64,000 bases of DNA from Blastococcus sp. CT_GayMR16 (lineage in GTDB: Bacteria; Actinomycetota; Actinomycetes; Mycobacteriales; Geodermatophilaceae), in contig NZ_SPQK01000001.1 of the NCBI RefSeq assembly GCF_004570875.1, positions 248,001 to 312,000 of the forward strand, given 5' to 3'. Position numbers and translations under genes: made by a program. This document shows, in pieces, positions 1 to 8,353 of this stretch. A model generated the notes under the pieces. The model did not search any database. It had not been told where the DNA came from and saw only the letters and a program-made list of their open reading frames with translations. How positions within the stretch are numbered: position 1 is the stretch's first letter; every line of letters begins with the position of its first letter.

Positions 1-68
1 GGCGCCGTTGCCGGAACGCGGACTCTAGCCCCAAATTGCGGATCTGCCACGGCCCGTTCGGGTGAGCC

Positions 69-977
69 TCAGCCGGGTGCGGGAAGGCTCTCGGACTGAT
101 CGGGCCGGGGGTGCGCCACGGGGCACCCGGGCGGGAAGGTCCCGAGCTCGGACACCGCGTAACCGTCGGGGTAGCTGCGGATCTGCGGGAGCTGCCGGGC
201 GAAGTAGGGCTCGCTGCGTGGCCGTAGGAAGCGGACGACGCGGCCGCGCGTCTTCAGTGCACCCCGGACAAGCGCACTCGTCAGGCGCGACGGCCGCGGG
301 AACCGGAAGGCGTCGAGCAGCGGGGTGTCCATGGTCGCGAGGGAGATGCGGCGGACCAGCACCGCCGGCAACCGGTCGTTGGGCGGGAAGGTCGCGAGCA
401 GCGCGAGGGTCGACTCGGCCACGCGGCGGGCGCCCTCGTCGAACCCGAAGTGCGCGCGCTCGTAGACGTCCAGGCACCGGACGAAGGCCTGCCAGGTCGG
501 TGGGACGTCGCGGATGCCCATGCGCCGGCCCAGGTCGCGGTAGTAGTTCGCGCTCGCGATCCGCTCGATCTCGGTCATCCTTCGCCAGCCGTAGGCGTCC
601 ACCCAGCGGATCGGCGTCACGACGAAGGTGGCCAGGACGTAGCGCAGGTCGTCGTTGCCGATGTCGTAGGACCGGTGCATCTGGTTCATCCGGCGAATCG
701 CCGTCCGGCCCTCGGGACTGTCCGTGCCGTGCTCGAGGACGGCGTCGAGGATCAGCACGGTGTCGTCGTGCCGCTTCTGAGCGCGCTCGGTGAACTCCCC
801 GGTGCGGGCGAGCAGCCCGCCGATGCTCGGCACGGCGTAGGTGCGGAACAGCGCGAAGCTGAGCGCCTGGTTCATGTCCCAGGGGAACTCGCGGGTGCCC
901 ATGAGCCGGTAGATCTCGGCGTGGTCGCGCGCCGGATCCAGCTGCTCGATCCGCCGGAGTACGTCGAACCGTCCCAT
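69..977 (-). CDS. Oxygenase MpaB family protein (DUF2236)
   Basis: This 302-residue protein resembles the MpaB/DUF2236 family, putative haem-binding oxygenases related to latex-clearing protein. The N-terminal part has the family pattern of a start near LYRLMGTREFPWD, then a helical core with Arg-, His- and Trp-rich segments (for example RRMNQMHRS and RWVDAYGWRRM). No signal peptide or membrane segment is visible. It starts at the ATG complementary to 975-977, ten bases from the 3' end of hemW, so it could be cotranscribed with hemW. The substrate cannot be told from sequence. Confidence 0.8.
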   Translation of the reverse strand: MGRFDVLRRIEQLDPARDHAEIYRLMGTREFPWDMNQALSFALFRTYAVPSIGGLLARTGEFTERAQKRHDDTVLILDAVLEHGTDSPEGRTAIRRMNQMHRSYDIGNDDLRYVLATFVVTPIRWVDAYGWRRMTEIERIASANYYRDLGRRMGIRDVPPTWQAFVRCLDVYERAHFGFDEGARRVAESTLALLATFPPNDRLPAVLVRRISLATMDTPLLDAFRFPRPSRLTSALVRGALKTRGRVVRFLRPRSEPYFARQLPQIRSYPDGYAVSELGTFPPGCPVAHPRPDQSESLPAPG

Positions 978-986
978 GCCGGGTCC

Positions 987-2225
987 TTAGTCGGTGAGGT
1001 CGCGGATCACCGCGTCGGCCAGCAGCCGCCCGCGGTCGGTCAGGACGGCGCGGCCGGCGGCATGGGCGCCGGGGTCGAGCAGCCCGCGCGTCACGGAGTC
1101 GGCTGCCCGCACGCGGCCGGTTGCCGACAGCGCGTCCAGGGTCAGGCCTTCGCGCAGCCGCAGGCCGAGCATGATCGTCTCCAGTGCGCGGTCGGCGTCG
1201 TCCAGGAGTTCGGCGTCCTGTGCCGGGCTGTGACCGCCGATCAGCCGGTCGGCGTAGGCAGCCGGGTGCTTCACGTTCCACCAGCGCAGCCCGCCGACGT
1301 GGCTGTGCGCGCCCGGGCCGATGCCCCACCAGTTGGCGTTGGCCCAGTACAGCTCGTTGTGCCGGCAGCGGGCGTCGTCCGAGGTGGCCCAGTTGGACAC
1401 CTCGTACCAGTCGAACCCGGCCTTCTGGAGCGTCGCGTCGGCCGTCTCGTAGCGGTCGGCCAGGACGTCGTCGTCGGGCATGGGCAGCTCGCCGCGGGAG
1501 ATCCGGCGGGCCAGTCGCGTCCCGTCCTCCACGATCAGCGCGTAGGCACTGACGTGGTCCACCGGACTGGCCAGGACGGCGTCGAGGGAGGCGGCCCAGT
1601 CGGCGTCGGTCTCCCCCGGTGCGCCGTAGATGAGGTCGAGGTTGACGTGGTCGAAGCCGGCGGCGCGGGCCTCGTGCGCGGCCTCGACAGCCCGGCCGGG
1701 GGTGTGCCGGCGGTCCAGGACGGCGAGCACGTGCTCGGCGGCGGACTGCATGCCGAGGCTGATGCGGGTGAAGCCGGCCTCGCGCAGGCGGCTCAGCGAG
1801 GCGGGGGTGACCGACTCCGGATTGGCCTCGGTGGTGACCTCGGCGTCGTCGTCCATGGGGAACAGGTCGCGGGCGGCCGCGAGGACGGCGGCGAGGTCGT
1901 CGGCCGGCAGCAGCGTGGGGGTGCCGCCGCCGACGAAGACGGTCGAGATCGTCGGCAGGTCGGGGCCCAGGGTCTGCGCGGCTCGGCGGAGCTCGGCGAT
2001 CGCCGTGCCGGCATACTCGGCGCGGTTGGCGCCCGGGCCGAGTTCGTCGGAGGTGTAGGTGTTGAAGTCGCAGTAGCCGCAGCGGGTCGCGCAGAAGGGC
2101 ACGTGCACGTAGAGCCCGAACGGCGTCGTCGTCAGGCCGGCGCGGGCGCTGTCGGGGAGCCGGTCGGGCCCGGGTGACCCAGAGGTCGGGCCCGGGTCGG
2201 GAAGCAGGGGCAGGACGGTGTTCAT
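987..2225 (-). CDS. hemW: Radical SAM haem chaperone HemW
   Basis: HemW is a coproporphyrinogen-III-oxidase-like radical SAM protein now regarded as a haem chaperone. The 412-residue product has the CxxxCxxC iron-sulfur motif at Cys45, Cys49 and Cys52 (PFCATRCGYCDF), followed by FNTYT, GGGTPTLL and the late HNELYWAN segment that marks HemW rather than HemN. The start is the ATG at 2225, preceded by GGGAG; a longer open frame would run into the divergent gene. In most actinobacteria hemW lies next to lepA; here about 13 kb separates them. Confidence 0.93.
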   Translation of the reverse strand: MNTVLPLLPDPGPTSGSPGPDRLPDSARAGLTTTPFGLYVHVPFCATRCGYCDFNTYTSDELGPGANRAEYAGTAIAELRRAAQTLGPDLPTISTVFVGGGTPTLLPADDLAAVLAAARDLFPMDDDAEVTTEANPESVTPASLSRLREAGFTRISLGMQSAAEHVLAVLDRRHTPGRAVEAAHEARAAGFDHVNLDLIYGAPGETDADWAASLDAVLASPVDHVSAYALIVEDGTRLARRISRGELPMPDDDVLADRYETADATLQKAGFDWYEVSNWATSDDARCRHNELYWANANWWGIGPGAHSHVGGLRWWNVKHPAAYADRLIGGHSPAQDAELLDDADRALETIMLGLRLREGLTLDALSATGRVRAADSVTRGLLDPGAHAAGRAVLTDRGRLLADAVIRDLTD

Positions 2226-2273
2226 CTGCTCCCAGTGTGCCGCGCGGCCGCAATCGCCCGGCAGGATGCGGAC

Positions 2274-3044
2274 GTGACCTCTGACCGAGTTGTGCAGGTG
2301 GCGGTCTCGCGCGGCGTCGCGACGCTGACCCTGGACTCCCCTGACAACCGCAACGCGCTCTCCCGGGCCCTGCGGGGACAGCTGCGCGACGCCCTCGCCG
2401 ATGCTCTCGCCGACGACGCGGTGCGGGTGATCGTCCTCGACCACACCGGGCGGGTGTTCTGCTCGGGAATGGATCTCGCCGAGGCGGCCGGGGGCGGCGC
2501 CCAGGACCAGGGCGTGCGCGAGTTCCCCGACCTGCTCGAGTCGATCTGGACGTCACCCAAGCCGGTGGTGGCCGTCGTCCGGGGGCCCGCCCGGGCCGGG
2601 GGCGTGGGGCTGCTCGCCGCCTGCGACGTGGTCGTCGCGGCGGAGTCGGCCACGTTCGCGTTCTCCGAGGTGCGGCTGGGACTGGTGCCGGCGGTGATCT
2701 CCGCCGTCGTCCTGCCGCGGATGGTCCCCCACGTCGCGCACCGGCTGATGCTCACCGGGAAGGTGTTCGACGCGGTCGCGGCGGCCGACGGCGGCCTGGT
2801 CGACCTCGTCGTCCCCGACGCGGACGTGGACGCCGAACTGCGCGCCCAGGTGATCGAACTGACCGCTGGGGCGCCGACGGCGCTGGCCGAGACGAAGCGC
2901 CTGCTGCGCGCGAGGACGACGGACCTCGGCTTCGACGACCTGCTCGAGCTCTCCGCACGCTTCTTCGCGAGCGACGAGGGCCAGGAGGGCATCGCCTCGT
3001 TCCGGGAGAAGCGCCCCGCCCGCTGGGTGCCCGTCGCCGACTGA
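2274..3044 (+). CDS. Enoyl-CoA hydratase/isomerase family protein
   Basis: This 256-residue crotonase-fold protein probably acts on an acyl-CoA. It shows the ordered family motifs: NALSRAL near the start, FCSGMDLAE (oxyanion-hole region) around residue 60, RGPARAGGVGLLAACD around 95-115, and ALAETKRLL near the C terminus. The GTG at 2274 was chosen because it gives the usual length and because the upstream ATG in the same frame lies inside the hemW promoter region. It is divergent from hemW with only 48 bp between the starts. The substrate is unknown. Confidence 0.85.
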   Translation: MTSDRVVQVAVSRGVATLTLDSPDNRNALSRALRGQLRDALADALADDAVRVIVLDHTGRVFCSGMDLAEAAGGGAQDQGVREFPDLLESIWTSPKPVVAVVRGPARAGGVGLLAACDVVVAAESATFAFSEVRLGLVPAVISAVVLPRMVPHVAHRLMLTGKVFDAVAAADGGLVDLVVPDADVDAELRAQVIELTAGAPTALAETKRLLRARTTDLGFDDLLELSARFFASDEGQEGIASFREKRPARWVPVAD

Positions 3045-3055
3045 CCGCCGGACGC

Positions 3056-3430
3056 TCAGAGCACGTAGGTGGCGATCATCTGGCCGAGCGATCGGATGTC
3101 GGCGTTGCCCTTGAACTCGAGGCGCACCTTGCCGAGGCCGCTGAACCAGAGATCCAGCTCCGCGTCCAGGTCGAACGTCCCTGCGGTCTCCACCGAGAAG
3201 GCCTGGACCTTGCTGTAGGGCAGAGAGGTGAAGTCCCGCTTCTTCCCCGTCATGCCCTGGACGTTGACGGCGATCAGGCGCTTGTTCGTGAAGACGACGA
3301 AGTCCCGGACGGCCTTGAAGCAGGCGACGATCTGCTCGCCCTGGATCATGAGAGGTGCGACCGCCGGGCCGATCTCCTGCGGATGGACGGCGCTGAGCTT
3401 GAATACGGAGCCGTTCGAGAAATCGATCAC
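3056..3430 (-). CDS. PH domain-containing protein
   Basis: A 124-residue single-domain protein of the bacterial pleckstrin-homology (bPH/YvbH-like) type. The conserved run FVVFTNKRLIAVNVQGMTGKK at about residues 47-67 and the downstream YSKVQAFSVE are typical of this family. There is no signal peptide. The start is GTG at 3430, with a TAAGGT box 7 nt upstream, which suggests a leaderless transcript. Function is unknown; related proteins are small cytoplasmic oligomers. Confidence 0.8.
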   Translation of the reverse strand: MIDFSNGSVFKLSAVHPQEIGPAVAPLMIQGEQIVACFKAVRDFVVFTNKRLIAVNVQGMTGKKRDFTSLPYSKVQAFSVETAGTFDLDAELDLWFSGLGKVRLEFKGNADIRSLGQMIATYVL

Positions 3431-3437
3431 CCGCGTG

Positions 3438-3443
3438 ACCTTA
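3438..3443 (-). promoter_or_regulatory. Probable -10 box of the PH-domain gene
   Basis: TAAGGT on the minus strand, ending 7 nt before the GTG start. This fits a leaderless transcript. No convincing -35 box was identified. Confidence 0.45.
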
Positions 3444-3472
3444 CGTGTCGCTCTCCGTGCGGAGCGTGAAGG

Positions 3473-4123
3473 TCAGCCCTCCAGGAGCAGCCGGGTCCAG
3501 GCGTCCGCGAGCCAGCTGCCGAACCGCTCGGCCGACCAGCCCCGCTCGCCCACCAGCAGCGCCCGGTACTCCGCGGCGTTCATGCTCCAGACGATGTCGG
3601 CCACCTCGTCGTCGGGAAGGTCGCCCCGCAGTTCACCGGTCGCCCGCAGGTCGGCGGCGAAGAGGCGCATGTTGTCGGCGCGTCGGGTGCTGATCTCGGC
3701 GCGCAGCGCGGCGCAGTCGGCGTCGGCGACGGACGCCTCGGCCAGGGCGCGGTGGACCGGTGCCATCCGCACGCCGATCTCGGCGACCGCGGCCGCATAG
3801 ATCGCGATCTTCTCCCGCGCGGAGGACGCCGCCCGCACCCGGACCACGTAGTCGCGCTGCTCCGCCGGGACGGTCTGGTCGGAGCCGGACAGCGACGTCT
3901 CCACGAGCTCCCGGAGCAGGGCAGGCTTGCGGCCGGCCGCGGCGTAGACCGTGTCGACGGCGACGCCGGCCCGCTGGGCGATCGCGGCGATGCTCGTCGC
4001 GGCGTAACCGTGCTGCGTGAAGAGTTCCCGCGCCGCCCCGAGCACGGCCAGCCGAGTCGCGGCTGCCTGTTCCGCGCGGACCGCCGACGAATATCGCCGT
4101 CGGCTCTTGACGTCCTCTGCCAC
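3473..4123 (-). CDS. TetR/AcrR family transcriptional regulator
   Basis: A 216-residue repressor-like protein. The N-terminal helix-turn-helix is clear: FTQHGYAATSIAAIAQRAGV followed by AVDTVYAAAGRKPALL, at roughly residues 30-65. The rest is an alpha-helical ligand-binding domain of unknown specificity. GTG at 4123 is chosen over the upstream ATG because the longer form would run through the palindromic operator at 4141-4169. The gene is divergent from the small barrel protein at 4182, and the operator lies between them, so TetR probably represses itself and that gene. Confidence 0.88.
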   Translation of the reverse strand: MAEDVKSRRRYSSAVRAEQAAATRLAVLGAARELFTQHGYAATSIAAIAQRAGVAVDTVYAAAGRKPALLRELVETSLSGSDQTVPAEQRDYVVRVRAASSAREKIAIYAAAVAEIGVRMAPVHRALAEASVADADCAALRAEISTRRADNMRLFAADLRATGELRGDLPDDEVADIVWSMNAAEYRALLVGERGWSAERFGSWLADAWTRLLLEG

Positions 4124-4130
4124 GCGGGCC

Positions 4131-4136
4131 AGGCTA
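4131..4136 (-). promoter_or_regulatory. Probable -10 box of the TetR gene
   Basis: TAGCCT on the minus strand, 7 nt before the GTG start at 4123. The palindrome at 4141-4169 occupies the spacer and -35 area just upstream, as expected for autorepression. Confidence 0.5.
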
Positions 4137-4140
4137 CCAG

Positions 4141-4169
4141 AATCCGTCCGAAGCCAGTTCGGACCGATT
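4141..4169. promoter_or_regulatory. 29-bp palindromic TetR operator
   Basis: The arms are AATCCGTCCGAA (4141-4152) and TTCGGACCGATT (4158-4169) around a GCCAG centre. Eleven of twelve arm positions pair; only the C at 4145 facing C at 4165 does not. The site sits between the divergent start codons at 4123 and 4182 and overlaps both promoter regions. Its size and symmetry suit a TetR dimer or pair of dimers. Assigning it to the adjacent TetR is inference from position. Confidence 0.8.
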
Positions 4170-4181
4170 AGGGAGCCGACC

Positions 4182-4487
4182 ATGGTCTACGCGTTCACCC
4201 AGGACGTCCCGATCGACACCGACACGTACGCCCGCATCGCCGAGGCACTCGGGAGCGAGCCGATGGACGGGCTGCTCCTGCACCTGTGCGTCCGCAATCC
4301 GGACGGCGGCCTGCGCTACATCGACGTCTGGGAGTCCGAGGAGCAGTGCGCCCGAGCCTTCGACAAGCGGGTCCACCCGGCCGTCGACCAGGCGTTCGGC
4401 GGCCGTCGCCCGCCGGTCGAGCCGACGGTGCAGCACCTGGAGGTCATCGAGGCCCGCGGCGCAGCGGTGGACGGCGTCCGCACCTGA
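4182..4487 (+). CDS. Small dimeric alpha/beta-barrel (ABM-like) protein
   Basis: A 101-residue protein beginning MVYAFTQDVPID and containing LLLHLCVRNPDGGLRYIDVWES, a pattern seen in small ferredoxin-like dimeric alpha/beta-barrel proteins of the antibiotic-biosynthesis-monooxygenase type. AGGGAG lies about 7 nt before the ATG. It is the only plausible target of the divergent TetR besides TetR itself. The stop lies 3 bp from the selB stop on the other strand. No catalytic residues can be assigned. Confidence 0.7.
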   Translation: MVYAFTQDVPIDTDTYARIAEALGSEPMDGLLLHLCVRNPDGGLRYIDVWESEEQCARAFDKRVHPAVDQAFGGRRPPVEPTVQHLEVIEARGAAVDGVRT

Positions 4488-4490
4488 GGA

Positions 4491-6236
4491 TCATCGCAGC
4501 CGGCGGGTGTTGTCCGGCAGCCGCACGGTCACGCCCTGCGCGTCGAGCCACTCCATCAACGGGACGGCGACCCGCCGACTGGTCCCCCACGCCTGCCGCG
4601 CCTGACTGAGCGTGAACGGCTGGGGGATCGCCGCCAGGCGCGCACGGGCATGCTCGGCCACGCCCGGTGCCAGGACGACCCCGTCGGCGATGCGCACGAG
4701 CTGTCCGCTGCGGACGGCCGCCGCCAGTTCCCGCACCCCGAGGCCCGCGACGGCCAGCTCCGGTGCCTCCGGGGCGGCGAAGGGATCGCCGGCGAGCCGC
4801 GCCCGGATCTCGTCCACGGCGCGCTGCACCGCGGCGGGGAGCGCTGCGGCGTCGTCGACGACTCGACCGTCGCGCAGGACGAACGGCGACCGCACGACGG
4901 CGGGCAGCAGTTCGGGATCCGGCAGGTCGAGAGCCCGGCGCAGCACCTCGGCCGGCGGACCCGGCTCCAGCGGACGCAACTGCCGGTAGCGGGCCACCAC
5001 GGCGGGCACCCGGACGGCGAGTTCGTCGGCGAGTCCGGCCGCGACCAGCCAGGGCCCCTGCGCCGTCGCGTCCGGCGGGACCGGCCAGCCCATCGCGACG
5101 AAGTCTTCGGCCCGCACGACCCGGCGCCGCGCGAGTTCGGCCGCGGCGCCGGCCGTACCGGACGGACGCGCGGCGAGCTCCGCCGCCCGCTGACGGGCCG
5201 CGCCTCTCCGCCGCAGCTCCGGGGGATCCACATCCCGCACGTCGGCACCCAGCACCCGCCGGCTACCCGGGTCCCGCAGCAGGAGACGGTCACCGACCCG
5301 CAGCGGCAGCGCCGTCGCCAGGCGCAGCCGCACGGCCGCGCCGTCCAGCGGGCGCAGCCGGGCGCCGACGGTCGCCGACCCCACGTGCACGACCGGCTCG
5401 GCAGGCAGCCGATCGGCCGGCTCGGACGTCAGCGTCACGTCGACGACGTCAGTCGTGCGGAACGCGCCCGGGGTCAGCAGTGCGTCCCCCCGGGAGAGCT
5501 CCTCGACGGCGACGCCCCGCAGGTTCAGCGCCACCCGCGCGGTCGCGGTGGCCCGCTCGACCGGCTCGCCGAGGGACTGCACGCCTCGAACGACCACCTC
5601 CCGGTCGCCGAGCCGCAGCCGGTCCCCCGTCGCCACGGCGCCCGCCGCGAGCGTTCCGGTGACCACGGTGCCGGCGCCGCGGATCGTGAACGCCCGGTCG
5701 ATCCAGAGCCGCACCGGCGCGGCCGGATCGGGCGCCGGGAGGCCGGCGAGCACCCTTTCGAGCCCGGCCACCAGGTCCGGCAGCCCGTCGCCGGTCAGTG
5801 CGCTCACCGCCACCCCCGGAACCGACCCCAGGGACGTCGAGGCGAGCCGTTCGCGCACGTCGGCGAGCACCGGGGCGGGGTCCGCCAGGTCGGCCTTCGT
5901 CACCGCGAGCAGGGCATGCCGGACGCCCAGCGCGTCGAGGACGGCGACGTGCTCGGCCGTCTGGGCCGACCATCCGTCGTCGGCGGCGACCACGATCAGC
6001 GCCGCGGGCACCGACCCGACGCCGGCCAGCATGTTGCCGACGAAGCGCTCGTGCCCGGGCACGTCGACGACCGCGAGCCGGCGGCCGGAGGGCAGCGTCG
6101 TCCAGGCGAACCCGAGGTCGATGGTCAGCCCGCGCCGGCGCTCCTCCGCCCACCGGTCGGGCTCCATGCCGGTGAGCGCCCGGACCAGGGCGGACTTGCC
6201 GTGATCGACGTGCCCCGCGGTGGCGATCACGTCCAC
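4491..6236 (-). CDS. selB: Selenocysteine-specific elongation factor SelB
   Basis: SelB carries selenocysteinyl-tRNA to the ribosome and binds the SECIS hairpin in selenoprotein mRNAs. The 581-residue protein has the GTPase motifs GHVDHGKS (residues 8-15), DVPGHERFVGNML and TKAD, then two beta-barrel domains and a C-terminal winged-helix region ending PLMEWLDAQGVTVRLPDNTR, typical of SelB rather than EF-Tu. Its start overlaps the end of selA by 10 bp. Because the tRNA partner has a CUA anticodon, this SelB is predicted to direct Sec insertion at UAG. Start ATG at 6236. Confidence 0.95.
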   Translation of the reverse strand: MDVIATAGHVDHGKSALVRALTGMEPDRWAEERRRGLTIDLGFAWTTLPSGRRLAVVDVPGHERFVGNMLAGVGSVPAALIVVAADDGWSAQTAEHVAVLDALGVRHALLAVTKADLADPAPVLADVRERLASTSLGSVPGVAVSALTGDGLPDLVAGLERVLAGLPAPDPAAPVRLWIDRAFTIRGAGTVVTGTLAAGAVATGDRLRLGDREVVVRGVQSLGEPVERATATARVALNLRGVAVEELSRGDALLTPGAFRTTDVVDVTLTSEPADRLPAEPVVHVGSATVGARLRPLDGAAVRLRLATALPLRVGDRLLLRDPGSRRVLGADVRDVDPPELRRRGAARQRAAELAARPSGTAGAAAELARRRVVRAEDFVAMGWPVPPDATAQGPWLVAAGLADELAVRVPAVVARYRQLRPLEPGPPAEVLRRALDLPDPELLPAVVRSPFVLRDGRVVDDAAALPAAVQRAVDEIRARLAGDPFAAPEAPELAVAGLGVRELAAAVRSGQLVRIADGVVLAPGVAEHARARLAAIPQPFTLSQARQAWGTSRRVAVPLMEWLDAQGVTVRLPDNTRRLR

Positions 6237-7543
6237 CGACGGGCCACCTCCAGCACGGCCGCGGCCAGCGCGTCATCGGCGGACGGCGGCAGGCTGCGCA
6301 GGTTCAGCAGCGTGCGGTCGTTCTCGACGTAGCCGACGACCGGCGGCGAGCCGAGGCGCAGCGGATCGGCGAAAGACGGAAGCAGCGACACGGCCGCGCT
6401 GGGGAGCGGGTGCTCCGGCGCCCCTCCCCCGCCGACGCGGGCGTCGGCGTCAGCGGCGACGGCGTCGATGCCTGCAGCGCCGAGCCGGCCGGCCAGGGCG
6501 CGGGCCCGGGCGCGCAGTCCGTCGAGGTCGGCGGCGAGCATCTCCTGGACCGGCGGCAGCGGTCCGCGCAGGGTGGCCTCCAGCGCGGCCAGCGTGGTCT
6601 TGTCCACCCGCAGCGCGCGGTACATCGGGTGCCGCCGCAGCCGCTGGACGACCTCCGCCCGGCCGAGGACCAGGCCGGCCTGCGGTCCGCCGAGCAGCTT
6701 GTCGCCACTGGCCAGGACGACGTCGGCGCCGGCGGCCAGGGTGCTCTGCAGGTCGGGCTCGTCGGGCAGCAGCGGGTGCGGGCGGAGGAGCCCGGAACCG
6801 ACGTCGGCCACCAGGGGCACCCCGGTCCCGGCGAGCGCGGCCGCCAGCTCCCCGACCTCGACCTGCCGGGTGAAGCCGCGGACGACGAAGTTGGACGGGT
6901 GCACCTTGAGCACCGCGCCGGTGTCCGGACCGAGGGCACCCCGGTAGTCGGCGAGGGTGACGCGGTTCGTCGTCCCCACCTCGCGCAGGCGGGCACCGGT
7001 GGCGGTCAGCAGCTCGGGGATGCGGAACCCGTCACCGATCTCCACCAGCTCGCCGCGGGCGAGGACGAGCTCCGGTCCCTGGCCGAGAGCGGTGGCGACC
7101 AGGGCGAGGGCGGCGGCGCAGTTGTTGACCACGAGAGCGGCCTCGGCGGCGGGGACAGCGGCCAGCAGGGCGGCGATCGCGCCCTCGCCCCGGGCACCAC
7201 GCCGCCCGGTGCCGAGGTCGAGTTCCACGTCGGTGGTGCCGGCGGCTGCGACGACCGCCGCGACGGCCGCCGGCGACAGCGGCGCCCGACCCAGGTTGGT
7301 GTGCACGAGGACGCCGGTCGCGTTGAGCACCGGCTGCAGGCTGCTCGCCGTCCCCGGCAGGGCGGCCAGGACGGCGTCGACGGCGTCCGGCGGCGCGACC
7401 TCACCGTCCCGCACCCGCTGCTGCACGCGCTGGACGACGTCCTTCAGCAGGCCGCGGCCCAGCCGCTCGCCGGCGTCGGTCAGCCGTGGGTCGGCGAGCA
7501 GTGTGTCCGTTCGCGGCACCTGTCGCCTCGGGTCGTCGATCAT
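6227..7543 (-). CDS. selA: L-seryl-tRNA(Sec) selenium transferase SelA
   Basis: SelA is the PLP enzyme that converts seryl-tRNA(Sec) to selenocysteinyl-tRNA(Sec) using selenophosphate. The 438-residue protein has VLNATGVLVHTNLGRAPLS near residues 72-90, VVNNCAAA, REVGTTNR and the PLP-lysine segment ASGDKLLGGPQAG with the lysine at 282. The start lies 29 nt downstream of the selC tRNA on the same strand, so tRNA, selA and selB may form one transcript. Length is slightly below the E. coli protein (463). Confidence 0.96.
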   Translation of the reverse strand: MIDDPRRQVPRTDTLLADPRLTDAGERLGRGLLKDVVQRVQQRVRDGEVAPPDAVDAVLAALPGTASSLQPVLNATGVLVHTNLGRAPLSPAAVAAVVAAAGTTDVELDLGTGRRGARGEGAIAALLAAVPAAEAALVVNNCAAALALVATALGQGPELVLARGELVEIGDGFRIPELLTATGARLREVGTTNRVTLADYRGALGPDTGAVLKVHPSNFVVRGFTRQVEVGELAAALAGTGVPLVADVGSGLLRPHPLLPDEPDLQSTLAAGADVVLASGDKLLGGPQAGLVLGRAEVVQRLRRHPMYRALRVDKTTLAALEATLRGPLPPVQEMLAADLDGLRARARALAGRLGAAGIDAVAADADARVGGGGAPEHPLPSAAVSLLPSFADPLRLGSPPVVGYVENDRTLLNLRSLPPSADDALAAAVLEVARRWT

Positions 7544-7572
7544 CGCTACGCAGAGTAGGTGCGGAGAAGGCT

Positions 7573-7668
7573 TGGCGGAGGCGGACGGGAATCGAACCCG
7601 CCTGACCGAGATGCTCGGCCACGTCGGCTTTAGAGGCCGCGGGGGTCACCAGACACCCTGACGCCTCC
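7573..7668 (-). tRNA. selC: tRNA-Sec with CUA anticodon (reads UAG)
   Basis: A 96-nt tRNA with encoded CCA. Its parts on the minus strand are: acceptor GGAGGCG pairing with CGCCTCC; an extended D stem around the 4-nt loop TGGT; an anticodon stem CGGC/GCCG around the 7-nt loop CTCTAAA; a long variable arm GGCCGAG-CAT-CTCGGTC; and T loop TTCGATT. The long variable arm, four-base D loop and long acceptor/T stack identify tRNA-Sec. In the loop, U33 is followed by CTA, so the anticodon is CUA, not the usual UCA. The eighth acceptor pair is a T-C mismatch and one D-stem pair is mismatched. It lies directly upstream of selA. Confidence 0.95.
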
Positions 7669-7731
7669 GCCCGGAAGCCTACGGGGCGAGCGCCACCCAG
7701 AAATGTCAGAGGGCGCCGTCACCATCCCCGC

Positions 7732-8319
7732 ATGACCCGCACCGTGTCCCGCTCCCCCGTGACGCTGCCGCTGTCGATCACCCCCGAGCAGGCCGCGGCC
7801 ATCGCCGTCGCGCTCGCGGCCCAGCCCGACGGCCCGTACGCCACCGAAGGGCGCGGCGCGCTCGACAAGGTGCTCGCTGCCCTGGAGCCCGACCCCCGGC
7901 GCAGGGAGGCGCTGGTGACGAGCACCCTGCTCGTGCGCGTCGAGGCAGGGCGCGCCGACGCCGTGCGGTCCGTGCTCGAGCAGGCCCTGACGGGGCACCG
8001 AGTGGTCGTCGTCAGCTACCGGGACGCCAAGGGCGAGGCGAGCCGGCGCGAGGTGGAGCCTCAGCTCCTGGCCCGTACTGCCGAGCGCGAGTACCTGGTG
8101 GCCTGGTGCCGCGAGCGGGAGGCGATCCGGTGGTTCCGGCAGGACCGCATCGAGAGCGCGGAGCTGACCGCCGAGTCCGCCCCGCGTCGGGACCCGGCGA
8201 CCTTCGGCGCTCCGCCTGCTGACGGGCACCCCACCCATCCGGCGGGCCGGGCGCTGGGCGGGCGCGCGCCGGATCCCCGTCCCCGGCTGACCCTGCTGCC
8301 CGGCGGTCGGCAGGACTAG
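7732..8319 (+). CDS. WYL domain-containing protein
   Basis: A 195-residue protein whose central part (about residues 75-140) matches a WYL ligand-sensing domain: VLEQALTGHRVVVVSYRD, then EYLVAWCREREAIRWFRQDRIES. The first 70 residues (PVTLPLSITPEQAAAIAVAL) resemble the segment before WYL in PafB/PafC-type regulators, but there is no DNA-binding winged helix, so it is a shortened form. It lies between the divergent tRNA-Sec and selD. It ends in TAG. A role in the Sec module is possible only by location. Confidence 0.8.
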   Translation: MTRTVSRSPVTLPLSITPEQAAAIAVALAAQPDGPYATEGRGALDKVLAALEPDPRRREALVTSTLLVRVEAGRADAVRSVLEQALTGHRVVVVSYRDAKGEASRREVEPQLLARTAEREYLVAWCREREAIRWFRQDRIESAELTAESAPRRDPATFGAPPADGHPTHPAGRALGGRAPDPRPRLTLLPGGRQD

Positions 8320-8341
8320 GCCGGGCGGTGGCGATCCCGCC

Positions 8342-8347
8342 TACATT
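8342..8347 (+). promoter_or_regulatory. Probable -10 box of selD
   Basis: TACATT ends 6 nt before the GTG start of selD and suggests a leaderless selD transcript starting between the WYL stop and selD. Confidence 0.45.
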
Positions 8348-8353
8348 CGCCCC

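Noticed and set aside
25-2556. An 843-codon minus-strand open frame across the MpaB and hemW genes
   Set aside because: It is a GC-driven shadow frame: the arginine- and proline-rich product matches no family, while other frames encode recognisable MpaB and HemW.
7621-7640. Reading the selC anticodon as UCA
   Set aside because: The bases at 7626-7640 give CTCTAAA between paired CGGC and GCCG. UCA would need a different sequence (TTCAAA), and no shift of the stem restores it.
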